From contig NZ_JAACFU010000006.1 in NCBI RefSeq assembly GCF_029051725.1, positions 496,001 to 560,000 on the forward strand: a stretch of DNA of 64,000 nt. The letters run 5' to 3'. The position numbers and the translations under genes were made by a program. Positions 15,143 through 24,012 of this stretch are shown here, in pieces. A model generated the notes under the pieces. The model was not told the DNA's origin. It was given only the letters and a program-made list of their open reading frames with translations, and ran no database searches. The DNA comes from Bradyrhizobium sp. CSS354 (GTDB taxonomy: Bacteria > Pseudomonadota > Alphaproteobacteria > Rhizobiales > Xanthobacteraceae). Within the stretch, counting starts at the first letter, position 1, and every line of letters starts with the position of its first letter.

Positions 15143-16525
15143 TTGGTCTACCGCCACACCATCGACGCCACGACCTACACGTTCCCGGATTTGCGCGACT
15201 TGCTCGCCAAGGCGACGCCGCCGCGCTCCGGCGACCGGCTGGCCGGGATCGCCGCCGCCAGTGCCGAACAGATGATCGCCGCGCGGATGGCGCTGGCCGA
15301 CGTCCCGCTCGGGCAGTTCTTGCAGGAAGCCGTCATCCCCTATGAGACCGACGAGGTCACCCGCCTCGTCATCGACAGTCACGACGCCAAGGCTTTCGCG
15401 CCGGTGGCTTCGCTGACGGTCGGTGCCTTTCGCGACTGGCTGCTGTCGGATGCCGCGACGCCCGAAATCTTGCGCAAGGTGGCAGGCGGCATCACCCCGG
15501 AGATGGCGGCCGCGGTCTCGAAGCTGATGCGCAACCAGGATCTGATCCTGGCGGCGCGGAAATGCGAGGTCACCACCGCTTTCCGCAACACCATCGGCCT
15601 GAAGGGCCGGATGAGCACCCGGCTCCAGCCCAACCATCCCTTCGACGACGCCAGGGGCATCACCGCCTCCATCCTCGACGGCATCCTGCTGGGCGCCGGC
15701 GATGCCTGCATCGGCATCAATCCGGCGAGCGACGACCCGACCGTGATCGGCCAATTGCTGCGGCTGCTCGACGAGATCATCGCGCGGCTGAAGATCCCGA
15801 CCCAGGCCTGCGTGCTGACCCATGTCACCACGACGCTGTCGCTGATCGGGCAGGGCGTGCCGGTCGACCTCGTCTTCCAGTCGGTCGCCGGCACTGAGGC
15901 CGCCAACCGCAGTTTTGGCATCGACCTCGCGCTTCTCAAGGAGGCGCAAGAGGCCGGGTTGTCGCAGAGGCGCGGTACGGTCGGCCAGAACGTGATGTAT
16001 TTCGAGACCGGGCAGGGCTCGGCGCTATCGGCCAACGCCCATCACGGCGTCGACCAGCAGACCTGCGAGGCCCGCGCCTATGGAGTTGCCCGCGCCTTTG
16101 CGCCCCTCCTGGTCAACAGCGTGGTCGGCTTCATCGGCCCGGAATATCTCTACGACGGCAAGGAAATCATCCGCGCCGGGCTGGAGGATCATTTTTGCGG
16201 CAAGCTGCTCGGCCTGCCGCTTGGGATCGATATCTGCTACACCAACCACGCCGAGGCGGACCAGGACGACATGGACAATCTCTTGACGCTGCTCGCTACC
16301 GCTGGCGTCACCTTCATCATGGGCGTTCCCGGTGCGGATGACGTCATGTTGAACTATCAGTCCACGTCTTTTCACGACGCGCTCTACGTCCGCGACGTCT
16401 TCGGACTGCGCCGCGCGCCGGAGTTCGACGACTGGCTGGCGCAGTCGGGCATTGCGGGTCCCGATTTCCGGCTTGCCGGCGATGCAGGCCTGCTGCCCGA
16501 TTTCGCCTCACGGCTGATCGCTTGA
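15143..16525 (+). CDS. eutB: Ethanolamine ammonia-lyase large (catalytic) subunit
   Basis: 460 residues. With EutC it cleaves ethanolamine to acetaldehyde and ammonia using adenosylcobalamin. Family sequence is clear from VYRHTIDATTYTFPDLRDLL, through the barrel segment RNTIGLKGRMSTRLQPNHP and GINPASDDP, to the C-terminal GVPGADDVMLNYQSTSFHD. I start at TTG 15143, which has CCGGAGAGAC just upstream and gives the usual family length; the longer frame from 15092 adds a non-family stretch. It is followed not by eutC but by hpnP (152-base gap) and then eutC, all on one strand. No Eut microcompartment or reactivase genes are in view, so it is a compartment-free form. Confidence 0.93.
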   Translation: MVYRHTIDATTYTFPDLRDLLAKATPPRSGDRLAGIAAASAEQMIAARMALADVPLGQFLQEAVIPYETDEVTRLVIDSHDAKAFAPVASLTVGAFRDWLLSDAATPEILRKVAGGITPEMAAAVSKLMRNQDLILAARKCEVTTAFRNTIGLKGRMSTRLQPNHPFDDARGITASILDGILLGAGDACIGINPASDDPTVIGQLLRLLDEIIARLKIPTQACVLTHVTTTLSLIGQGVPVDLVFQSVAGTEAANRSFGIDLALLKEAQEAGLSQRRGTVGQNVMYFETGQGSALSANAHHGVDQQTCEARAYGVARAFAPLLVNSVVGFIGPEYLYDGKEIIRAGLEDHFCGKLLGLPLGIDICYTNHAEADQDDMDNLLTLLATAGVTFIMGVPGADDVMLNYQSTSFHDALYVRDVFGLRRAPEFDDWLAQSGIAGPDFRLAGDAGLLPDFASRLIA

Positions 16526-16594
16526 CGCGGCGGAAGCACCAGGCGGCTCGAGGAAACCATTGGTGCCCTAGGGAATTATGCTCATGCCACAATA

Positions 16595-16623
16595 TTGAGA
16601 AATTCCGGCGGCAGCATTACGCT
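16595..16623 (+). promoter_or_regulatory. Candidate sigma-70 type promoter in the eutB-hpnP gap
   Basis: TTGAGA (16595-16600) and TACGCT (16618-16623) are 17 bases apart, about 55 bases before the hpnP ATG. The -10 is a poor match. No GGAAC-N16/17-CGTT (EcfG-type) site is found in this gap, although hpnP of Rhodopseudomonas palustris is known to be under EcfG control. Confidence 0.25.
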
Positions 16624-16677
16624 ATGTGCCTGTCTGGCAATTTCCGCAGCTAAGTCGAGCGTGGCGGGGGAGCTTTG

Positions 16678-18264
16678 ATGCGAGCTGAAAGTAACGGGAC
16701 GTCCCGGCGGATTCTGTGCGTGTTTCCGCGATACACATCGTCGTTCGGGACGTTCGAGCATTCCTACCCCCTGACCGATGGCGTCCGCGCCTTCATGCCG
16801 CCGCAGGGACTTTTGCTGCTCGCGGCCTATCTGCCCGAGGAGTGGCAGGTCAAATTCGTCGATGAGAACCTTCGCCGTACGACGAGGGAAGAGTTCGAAT
16901 GGGCGGAGGCGGTCTTCGTCAGCGGCATGCACATCCAGCGCCAGCAGATGAACGATATCTGCCGCCGCGCCCACGAGTTCGATCTGCCCGTCGCGCTCGG
17001 CGGTCCCTCCGTCAGCGCCTGCCCGGATTACTATCCCTCCTTCGACTATCTCCATGTCGGTGAGCTCGGCGACGCCACCAATCAGCTGCTCGAAATCTTG
17101 TCGCGCGACATCTCACGTCCGGAAGCGCAGGTGGTGCTGACCACCAAGGACCGTGTGCCGATGACGGAGTTTCCGATCCCGGCCTACGAGCTCGCCGACG
17201 TCAAGAAATATTTCCTCGGCAGCATCCAGTATTCCAGCGGCTGTCCCTATCAGTGCGAGTTCTGCGACATCCCCGGCCTCTACGGCCGCAATCCGCGGCT
17301 CAAGTCGCCCGAGCAGATCATCGCCGAGCTCGACCGCCTGCGCGAATGCGGCATGACCGACACGGTCTATTTCGTTGACGACAATTTCATCGGCAACCGC
17401 AAGGCGGCGCTGGACCTCCTGCCGCATCTGATCGAATGGCAGAAGAGGACCGGCTACATGGTGCGGCTCGCCTGCGAGGCGACGCTCAACATCGCCAAGC
17501 GGCCGGAAATCCTCGAGAAGATGCGCGAGGCCTATTTCGTCACCATCTTCTGTGGCATCGAGACGCCCGACCCCGATGCGCTGAAGGCGATGCACAAGGA
17601 CCACAACATGATGGTCCCGATCCTCGAGGGCGTGCAAACCATCAACTCCTACGGCATGGAGGTCGTGTCCGGCATCATCATGGGGCTCGACACCGACAAG
17701 CCGAACACTTCGGAGGCGCTGCTCGCCTTTGTCGAGGACTCCCGGATTCCGCTGCTCACGATCAACCTGCTTCAGGCGCTGCCGAAGACGCCGCTGTGGG
17801 ACCGTCTGGAGCGCGAGGGACGCCTGGTCGAGGACGACGGCCGCGATTCCAATGTCAACTTCCTGTTGCCCTACGACGACGTCGTCGCGTCCTGGAAGCA
17901 CGCTATGGCCGTCGCCTACGAGCCCGAGAAGGTCTACGCGCGCTTCCAGTATCAATGCGACCACGTTTACGTGCACCGCCTTAAGATGCCGAAACCGGAC
18001 GAGATGAAGACCTGGCCCAACATCAGGCGCGGCCTCGTCATGCTGCGAAACATCTTCTGGAAGGTCGGCGTGCTCGGCGACTACAAGCGCGTGTTCTGGA
18101 AGTTCGCGCTGGGCCGAATCAAGCGCGGCGATCTCGAAGGCCTGATCGGCTGCACCCTGATCGCGCACCACCTCATCACCTTTGCGCGGGCGGCCTCGAC
18201 CGGCCAGCAGAACGCCTCGAACTATTCGATCCGGCTACGCGAGGCCTCCGTCCCCGCCGAATGA
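16678..18264 (+). CDS. hpnP: Hopanoid C-2 methylase, B12-binding radical SAM protein
   Basis: 528 residues. HpnP methylates hopanoids at C-2 using SAM and cobalamin at the membrane. Residues 1-150 form a B12-binding-like domain (RRILCVFPRYTSSFGTF, later ALGGPSVSACPDYYPSFDYL). The radical SAM domain carries the [4Fe-4S] motif Cys189-x3-Cys193-x2-Cys196 in SSGCPYQCEFCDIPG, followed by the SAM barrel and a C-terminal HpnP-like helical region. ATG at 16678 has GGGGGAG just upstream; a TTG lies directly before it. It sits between eutB and eutC, with only 6 bases to eutC, suggesting co-transcription of three cobalamin-related genes. Related radical SAM methylases are the alternative, but length and N-terminal pattern fit HpnP. 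Confidence 0.85.
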   Translation: MRAESNGTSRRILCVFPRYTSSFGTFEHSYPLTDGVRAFMPPQGLLLLAAYLPEEWQVKFVDENLRRTTREEFEWAEAVFVSGMHIQRQQMNDICRRAHEFDLPVALGGPSVSACPDYYPSFDYLHVGELGDATNQLLEILSRDISRPEAQVVLTTKDRVPMTEFPIPAYELADVKKYFLGSIQYSSGCPYQCEFCDIPGLYGRNPRLKSPEQIIAELDRLRECGMTDTVYFVDDNFIGNRKAALDLLPHLIEWQKRTGYMVRLACEATLNIAKRPEILEKMREAYFVTIFCGIETPDPDALKAMHKDHNMMVPILEGVQTINSYGMEVVSGIIMGLDTDKPNTSEALLAFVEDSRIPLLTINLLQALPKTPLWDRLEREGRLVEDDGRDSNVNFLLPYDDVVASWKHAMAVAYEPEKVYARFQYQCDHVYVHRLKMPKPDEMKTWPNIRRGLVMLRNIFWKVGVLGDYKRVFWKFALGRIKRGDLEGLIGCTLIAHHLITFARAASTGQQNASNYSIRLREASVPAE

Positions 18265-18270
18265 TGCGAC

Positions 18271-19056
18271 ATGTCTGATCCGGCCACCCCGCGTCGTCCG
18301 ACCCTCGATCTGCGGTCGCTCACGCCCGCGCGCGTCGCACTCGGGCGCAGCGGCGCCAGCCTGCCGACACGGGCACTGCTCGATTTCACGCTGGACCATG
18401 CCCGCGCCCGCGATGCGGTGCATGCCGTCTTCGATGCGCCGCGGCTGGTCGCGGATCTCCGCGCGCTCGGCCTCGTCGTCACCGAGGCGAACAGCCAGGC
18501 GGTCGACCGCAGGGATTATCTGCGGCGGCCCGATCTGGGCAGACGGCTAGATGCTGGATCAGCAGAGGCTCTGGCGCGGAGCGCCTCGGAGCCGTGCCAA
18601 CTCGCACTCGTGATCGGCGATGGGCTGTCGGCGGCGGCGGTCCACGCCCATGCGGTCGCGCTCGTGATGCGCCTGCTGCCGTTGCTCGCAGCCGACGATG
18701 GTGTCGCGATCGGCCATGTCGTCGTCGCCTCAGGCGCGCGCGTCGCGCTCGGCGACGAGATCGGCGCCATTCTCGGCGCGCGCATGGTGGTGACGCTGAT
18801 CGGCGAGCGGCCGGGCCTGTCGGCGCCCGACAGTCTCGGCGCCTATCTGACTTTCGCCCCGAAGCCTGATCGCAGCGATGCCGAGCGCAATTGCGTGTCG
18901 AACATCCACAAGGCCGGGTTGAGCTATGACGAGGCCGCCTTCAAGATCGCCTGGTTGGTCCGCGAGGGGCTCGCGCGGGAACTGACCGGTGTGGCGCTGA
19001 AGGACGAGAGCGCGGACCGCGCGCCGCGTCGAATTGGCACGGCTTTGCCCGGATGA
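18271..19056 (+). CDS. eutC: Ethanolamine ammonia-lyase small subunit
   Basis: 261 residues. It pairs with EutB and contributes to the adenosylcobalamin site. Family marks include the N-terminal RVALGRSGASLPTRALLDF, the segment LVIGDGLSAAAVHAHA, LGDEIGAILGARMVVTLIGERPGL, and the closing CVSNIHKAGLSYDEAAFKIA. Length is usual for the family without long extensions. It begins 6 bases after hpnP, so its translation likely depends on the same transcript. The next gene, an HpnN-like transporter, starts about 205 bases further on. Confidence 0.93.
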   Translation: MSDPATPRRPTLDLRSLTPARVALGRSGASLPTRALLDFTLDHARARDAVHAVFDAPRLVADLRALGLVVTEANSQAVDRRDYLRRPDLGRRLDAGSAEALARSASEPCQLALVIGDGLSAAAVHAHAVALVMRLLPLLAADDGVAIGHVVVASGARVALGDEIGAILGARMVVTLIGERPGLSAPDSLGAYLTFAPKPDRSDAERNCVSNIHKAGLSYDEAAFKIAWLVREGLARELTGVALKDESADRAPRRIGTALPG

Positions 19057-19262
19057 AGGGCATTAAGGCAAAATCGCCATATCTTGATCGATTCGGCCAC
19101 ACTCCGCCTGCTTGCGAGAAGGGTGATTGACCTGCTAAACCCCTCGCGGCGATTTTCTGCGCATTTTCAAAGGGCAAGCCTCCCATTGGTATGGCATTTT
19201 CAAGCCGTTCGCGGGGCGCGACAAGCTCACAGACCCGAGCCGATTTAGGAACTGGACAAGGC

Positions 19263-21629
19263 ATGCTCGAAAAGCACAGCGAGAGTGAGGTTCATGTCGA
19301 CAAGGTCGAGCAGGGACCTGCGTCCTCGATCGCCTTCGGGCTGGAGCGCATCGGGCTGATCGCAGTCCGGGCGCCCATCGTCTCCTGCATCGTCCTGCTC
19401 GTGCTGATCGTCGGCGCCGTCTTCGGCATTCACCGGATCAAAATCGACGATTCGCTGTCGCAGCTGTTCCGGTCCAACACGCCGGAATTCCGCCAGTACG
19501 AAGCAGTGACCAAGAAGTTCCCGGCCGAGGAATTCGATGTCCTCGTCGTGGTCGAGGGCAAGACCCTGCTGGCGCGGAACAACCTCGAGAAGCTGCGCGA
19601 CTTCGTCACCGACATGCAACTGGTCGAGGGCACGCGCGGACTGGTCTCGCTGTTCTCCGCGCGTCAGGCGCCGGCGCCGGGCAAGCTTCCCGCCGCGCTG
19701 TTCCCACCCGAGCTGCCCGAGGGCGACGCCTATAACAAGTTCATCGAGGGCGTCAAAGCCAACGAGATCATCCGCGGCAAGCTGTTGTCCGAGGACGGCA
19801 CGCTGGCGCTGATCGTGCTGTCGCTCGATCCGGAGGTGGTCGCCTCCAACAAGCTGACCAAGACCGTGGCCGACATCCGCGCGCTGATGAAGGAAGACCT
19901 CGGCGACACCGGCCTCAACGTGCAGCTTTCCGGCGTGCCGGTGATGCAGCTCGAGATCCGCAACGCGGTCGAGCGCGACGGGCTCACCTACAACATCCTC
20001 GGCATTCTCGCCGGCTGTGTCATCGCCATCATCTTCTTCAGAAAAATCTCGTTCATGGTGGCGGCGGCGTTCCCGCCGATGATCGCGATCCTGCTGGCGC
20101 TCGGCGCGCTCGGCTGGGCCAATTTCAATCTCAACATGTTCCTGAATGTGATGACGCCGCTCATCATGGTCATCAGCTTCTCGGACTCGATGCAGCTCAC
20201 CTTCGCCGCGCGCGACCGGCTGATCGCGGGCCAGGACAAGTTCACCGCGTTCAAGAACGCGGTGCTGGTGGTGGGACCGGCCTGCGTGCTGACGCACGGC
20301 ACCGCCGGCATTTCCTTCATCGCGCTCCAGTTCTCCGACTCCGATCTGATCCGCAAGTTCGGCGAGGCGGGTCTCGCCGCCACCATCATCGCGCTGGTCG
20401 CGGTGTTGTCACTGGTGCCGGTGTTCGGCGTGCTGTTGGTGCGCAACGAGAAGGTCTTTGCGACCAAGTTCCAGAGCGCGGATGCCGGCGTGCAGGCGCT
20501 GCGTAATTTCTGCTACTGGATCGCGGTGCGCATGGTGGGCCGTCCCGGCCTGTTCAGCCTGATCGCCGTGCTGTTCGTCGCCGGCCTCGGCGTCATCTAC
20601 GCCAATCTGGAGCCGCGCTACCGGCTCGCCGACCAGGTGCCGGACAAACGCCAGGCGGTCGCCGCCAGCGACCGGCTTGACGCCAAGCTCACCGGCGCCA
20701 ATCCGGTCAACGTTCTGATCCAGTTCCCCAAGGGTGAATCGCTCTATTCGCCGGAAACGCTGCAGACCATCGCGGACGTGCACGCGACGGTGGAGAAGGC
20801 AGCCGGTGTCGGCAATGTCTGGTCGGTCGAGACCCTGCGCCGCTGGCTCGCGGACAAGGCCGGCAGCGCCGACGTCGCGACGCTGAAGGAATATGTCAGC
20901 GTCATTCCGGAGCATCTGGTGCGCCGGTTCATCGATGCCGAGCAGGACGCCGTCGTGGTCGCAGGTCGCGTGCCGGACAAGGATTCCAGCCAGCTGCTGC
21001 CGATCGTCGACAAGCTCGATTCCGAGCTCGATGCCGTCCGCAAGAAGCATCCCGGCTATGAAGTGGCGGTCACGGGTCTTGCCGCGATTGCCGCGCGCAA
21101 CTCGGCCGGCATGATCGAGAAGCTCAATCGCGGGCTTACCGTCGAATTCGCGCTGGTCGCGATCTTCATCGGCCTGGCCTTCCGCTCCTGGGTGGTGATG
21201 TTCGCCTGCATCCTGCCGGGCATCTTCCCCGTGGTGATGTCGGGAACGGTGCTGTGGGCGATGGGTGAGGGACTGCAATTCGCAAGTGTCGTGGCTCTGA
21301 CCGTTTCGTTTGGCCTGGGCTTAAGCGCCACCATCCACTTCCTCAACCGCCTCAGGCTCGAGAGCAAGCCGGGCGTCGGCTCGGCGCTCGCGGTGGAGCG
21401 CGCGACCGTGCTGGTCGGCCCGGCATTGATCCTGACCACGCTGGTGCTGGCCTGCGGTCTCGTCGTCACGGTGTTCTCCGACCTGCCGTCGCTGCGGCTG
21501 TTCGGCTGGCTCAGCGCCTTCTCGATGGTCATGGCGCTCGTCGCCGACCTCTTCATCCTGCGGCCGACGGCGATGTGGCTGATCAATCTGCACGGCAAGC
21601 TTCAGGGCACCGACAAGCCGGCGATCTGA
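19263..21629 (+). CDS. RND/MMPL-family transporter, HpnN-like
   Basis: 788 residues from ATG 19263 (the frame is open from 19191). It has the MMPL/SSD layout. One N-terminal helix (about 40-60) precedes a large periplasmic loop to about residue 240. A five-helix bundle with FLNVMTPLIMVISFSDSMQLTFA and LVPVFGVLLV follows, then a second helix-loop-bundle repeat ending near residue 770. The same family includes HpnN, which moves hopanoids to the outer membrane. R. palustris is known to hold a second such RND protein with a minor role in hopanoid transport, and this gene behind eutB-hpnP-eutC is a candidate counterpart. Other lipophilic cargo cannot be excluded. Confidence 0.8.
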   Translation: MLEKHSESEVHVDKVEQGPASSIAFGLERIGLIAVRAPIVSCIVLLVLIVGAVFGIHRIKIDDSLSQLFRSNTPEFRQYEAVTKKFPAEEFDVLVVVEGKTLLARNNLEKLRDFVTDMQLVEGTRGLVSLFSARQAPAPGKLPAALFPPELPEGDAYNKFIEGVKANEIIRGKLLSEDGTLALIVLSLDPEVVASNKLTKTVADIRALMKEDLGDTGLNVQLSGVPVMQLEIRNAVERDGLTYNILGILAGCVIAIIFFRKISFMVAAAFPPMIAILLALGALGWANFNLNMFLNVMTPLIMVISFSDSMQLTFAARDRLIAGQDKFTAFKNAVLVVGPACVLTHGTAGISFIALQFSDSDLIRKFGEAGLAATIIALVAVLSLVPVFGVLLVRNEKVFATKFQSADAGVQALRNFCYWIAVRMVGRPGLFSLIAVLFVAGLGVIYANLEPRYRLADQVPDKRQAVAASDRLDAKLTGANPVNVLIQFPKGESLYSPETLQTIADVHATVEKAAGVGNVWSVETLRRWLADKAGSADVATLKEYVSVIPEHLVRRFIDAEQDAVVVAGRVPDKDSSQLLPIVDKLDSELDAVRKKHPGYEVAVTGLAAIAARNSAGMIEKLNRGLTVEFALVAIFIGLAFRSWVVMFACILPGIFPVVMSGTVLWAMGEGLQFASVVALTVSFGLGLSATIHFLNRLRLESKPGVGSALAVERATVLVGPALILTTLVLACGLVVTVFSDLPSLRLFGWLSAFSMVMALVADLFILRPTAMWLINLHGKLQGTDKPAI

Positions 21630-21697
21630 GCGGCTTCATTCATCCGACATGGAATCGGCGCGGTCCGGGCGACTGCGCCGCGTCTCCGGAAAACAAC

Positions 21698-21725
21698 AAG
21701 CCCCGGTTCGCGAGAACCGGGGCTT
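21698..21725. terminator. Bidirectional terminator between convergent genes
   Basis: AAGCCCCGGTT and AACCGGGGCTT form an 11-bp perfect stem with a 6-base loop, between the end of the RND transporter (plus) and the end of the small secreted protein (minus). T-rich bases follow on the + side (TGCTTCTTT). Confidence 0.8.
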
Positions 21726-21750
21726 GCTTCTTTCGAAGCGGTAAGAGCTG

Positions 21751-22248
21751 TCAGCCCTTGGTCATCGTGATGTTGACGCCGCGAATTTCGCCCTTGGATG
21801 AGATCTGCACCGTCTGCTTGGTGCCGTTGGTGCGCAGCGACAAATTGGCGGCAAAGCCGTTGGCCTCGACGAAAACCTCGATCTGGCCGCCGCCGGCGGT
21901 GCCCTGCAGATTGCCGAAGATGTTGCGGTTGGTCTCGCTCCAATTGCCGGAGATCCGCTCACCCTGGCTGGTCACGTCGCTGGTGAGGTCGAACTTGTAG
22001 CTCTCGGACGCGCAGTGCAGCGCCTGCTTGAGGCTGAGACCGGTGCCGGCAACCTTGTAGTCCGCCTTGCAGCGGATGCGCTCGGTGGAGCCGTCGGACA
22101 GCGACACCGTACCCGTCCCGGTCCACGCGCCCTCGAAACCTGCAAACGGTCCGGACGACTGAGCCTGACTTGCCGAAACTGAGAACAGCAGCACAGCGCC
22201 GATGCTGGCCGCCTTGATTGCCAGTTCAGATCGCCCAAAGAATTTCAT
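21751..22248 (-). CDS. Secreted hypothetical protein
   Basis: 165 residues from the ATG at 22248. A signal peptide (basic start, hydrophobic AIKAASIGAVLLFSVSA, cleavage after SQA) is followed by a beta-rich mature domain with a glycine-rich start (GPFAGFEGAWTGTGTVSLS), two cysteines in a CKADYK...HCASES arrangement and alternating beta-strand patterns to the end. I do not recognise a named domain. Related proteins appear in Bradyrhizobium as hypothetical periplasmic proteins. The 42 bases of open frame upstream of 22248 have no ribosome site. Confidence 0.75.
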   Translation of the reverse strand: MKFFGRSELAIKAASIGAVLLFSVSASQAQSSGPFAGFEGAWTGTGTVSLSDGSTERIRCKADYKVAGTGLSLKQALHCASESYKFDLTSDVTSQGERISGNWSETNRNIFGNLQGTAGGGQIEVFVEANGFAANLSLRTNGTKQTVQISSKGEIRGVNITMTKG

Positions 22249-22699
22249 CTCAAAATATCCCGTTTTGGAACGACGTCCGCTTGTCACCAAGGACGTCTCG
22301 CCACATCGAAGGTTTAGTGTTCCGAGCCTGTGTCAGGTTCAATGGCCGGCCGCCCACATGTCGGCATCGCGAAGCGCGCTTGCCATGGTTGACCTCCGGA
22401 TTCTCTGCGTTTCGGCATGTTTCTGGTGCCCAAGGCGGGATGGAGAGATGCAGCTCTGCAACAGGTGCGCAGCAAAACGCGGCGTGCCTGAATTATGGCG
22501 TAGTATCAATCTCTTACATTTGCCAGAGAAGGCGCAGGGAAGACCTGATTTGGTGGACGTGGCGCCAATTTGGCCGCATTTGCCAGTGCTTGTGCCTTCT
22601 CTGAGGCCGCTACTCCCGCGGCGACTTGCCATCAGAACAATCCGATCCGGTGTGCTGCCCGGGATTGGTGCGATTCTGCCGTCAGAATGAAGGAATACA
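22249..22699. other. Gene-free stretch upstream of the Cys-rich protein
   Basis: Several open frames cross this 450-base stretch, but none has the codon bias of the neighbours or a recognisable motif. ATTTGCCAG occurs twice (about 22517 and 22578). Nothing else is recognised. Confidence 0.3.
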
Positions 22700-22933
22700 A
22701 TGCGTAAGCTTCTCGTCGCTCTCACCTTGCTGTCGGCCTCCCTCTCGACCGCAGCGTTCGCCCAGCAAGGGCGCGGCACGGACGCCGAGCAGAAGGCCTG
22801 CTCGCGCGATGTGCAGAAGCTCTGCCGTCCGGTCATCGACCAAGGCGATTTCACCATCCTGGCCTGCCTCAAGGAGAACCGGGCCAAGATTTCGCAGGCC
22901 TGCGACCAAGTCCTGAAGAACCACAACCAGTAA
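22700..22933 (+). CDS. Small secreted Cys-rich (GLG1-like) protein
   Basis: 77 residues with a signal peptide (RKLLVALTLLSASLSTAAFA then Q). The mature 56 residues hold one cysteine-rich repeat: Cys-x6-Cys in CSRDVQKLCRPV, then LACLKENRAKISQACDQVL. This is the pattern of the cysteine-rich FGFR/GLG1 repeat found in small bacterial periplasmic proteins. Four cysteines suggest two disulphides. Function is unknown. A good terminator follows 18 bases after the stop, so it is probably a single-gene transcript just upstream of hpnC. Confidence 0.75.
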   Translation: MRKLLVALTLLSASLSTAAFAQQGRGTDAEQKACSRDVQKLCRPVIDQGDFTILACLKENRAKISQACDQVLKNHNQ

Positions 22934-22951
22934 GCTCGGCCACTGGCCCAC

Positions 22952-22978
22952 AAAAGGCGGCCTCCGGGCCCGCCTTTT
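22952..22978 (+). terminator. Rho-independent terminator after the Cys-rich protein
   Basis: AAAAGGCGG pairs with CCGCCTTTT around a 9-base loop, ending in four T. It separates the small secreted protein from the hopanoid genes. Confidence 0.75.
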
Positions 22979-23017
22979 CGGACCTGATCTGCAAAGGGCA
23001 GCCATCGAGAGACAGGA

Positions 23018-23046
23018 TTGGTTTTGCGGCCGTATTCCCCTATATG
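23018..23046 (+). promoter_or_regulatory. Candidate promoter of the hpnCDEFG run
   Basis: TTGGTT (23018-23023) and TATATG (23041-23046) are 17 bases apart. The -10 overlaps the upstream ATG at 23044, which would put that ATG outside the transcript and favours the hpnC start at 23128. No experimental support. Confidence 0.4.
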
Positions 23047-23127
23047 GGGGCCGCGGCGGCATCGCCGGCACGGGCTAGCGCGAGCGAAAAAGCCCTTCCT
23101 GTCCAAACGATTGTAGACCAGCCCTCG

Positions 23128-24012
23128 ATGACCTCTGCGAGCGAATTGCGATCCGGCAAGGGTGAGCGCGACGAGAATTTTCCCGTCGCGTCCTGGATCA
23201 TTCATCCGCGTCATCGCGCGCTGATCCTGGCGTATTACAATTTCGTCCGCACCGCCGACGACATCGCCGACCACGCCACGCTGCCGCCGGACGAGAAGCT
23301 CGCTTATCTCGACCTGCTCGAGGCGGAATTGCTCGGCAAGGGCGACACCCAGGCCGAGGCCGTCAGCCTGCGGCACGCACTGGCCGAACGCGGCATGGCG
23401 CCGCGCCACGCGCTCGACGTGCTCATCGCGTTCCGCATGGACGTGACCAAGTTGCGCTACGAGAATTGGGACGAGGTCATCCATTATTGCCGCTACTCGG
23501 CGATGCCGGTCGGCCGCTTCATGCTCGACGTCCATGGTGAGAGCACCTCGACCTGGGCCGCGTCGGATGCGCTCTGCGCAGCGCTGCAGATCAACAACCA
23601 CCTTCAGGATTGCGGCAAGGATTTCCGCGAGCTCAACCGCGTCTACCTGCCGCGCGATGCGCTGGCCGCGAGTGGCGCCTCGGTCGAGCAGCTCGGACTG
23701 GCGCAGTCGCCGCCGGCGATGCTGGCCTGCCTTCAGGCTCTCGCCGTGCGCAACGAAGCGCTGCTCGAGGAGGGCAGGTCGCTCAGCGCGGAGATCAGGG
23801 ATTTTCGCCTCGGCGTCGAGGTCTCGGTGATCCAGGCCTATGCCGACCGCATCGTGCGCCAGTTGAAGGTGCGCGATCCCTTGCGCGAGCGCGTGCACCT
23901 GAACAAGCTTGAGCTCCTCACCTTCAGCCTCGCCGGCATGATCGGCGAAGTCGGCCGCCGCGCGGTCGGACGCAAAGCCATTTCCAGACCGGGGACTGCA
24001 CATGACGCTTGA
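23128..24012 (+). CDS. hpnC: Squalene synthesis protein HpnC
   Basis: 294 residues from ATG 23128. HpnC converts presqualene diphosphate to hydroxysqualene, the second step of the HpnDCE route from FPP to squalene. It has the trans-isoprenoid synthase fold: the first Asp-rich site FVRTADDIADH, YCRYSAMPVGRFMLDVHGE in the middle, and the second site NNHLQDCGKDF, where a canonical Asp cluster is partly replaced as is usual in HpnC. The open frame reaches 23044, but those codons have no family resemblance. It overlaps hpnD by 11 bases, so the two are translationally coupled. Confidence 0.92.
   Translation: MTSASELRSGKGERDENFPVASWIIHPRHRALILAYYNFVRTADDIADHATLPPDEKLAYLDLLEAELLGKGDTQAEAVSLRHALAERGMAPRHALDVLIAFRMDVTKLRYENWDEVIHYCRYSAMPVGRFMLDVHGESTSTWAASDALCAALQINNHLQDCGKDFRELNRVYLPRDALAASGASVEQLGLAQSPPAMLACLQALAVRNEALLEEGRSLSAEIRDFRLGVEVSVIQAYADRIVRQLKVRDPLRERVHLNKLELLTFSLAGMIGEVGRRAVGRKAISRPGTAHDA

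Noticed and set aside
22202..22690. 162-codon frame in the gap before the Cys-rich protein
   Set aside because: No motif, poor codon bias and no ribosome site. It runs antisense over the 5' end of the secreted protein gene.
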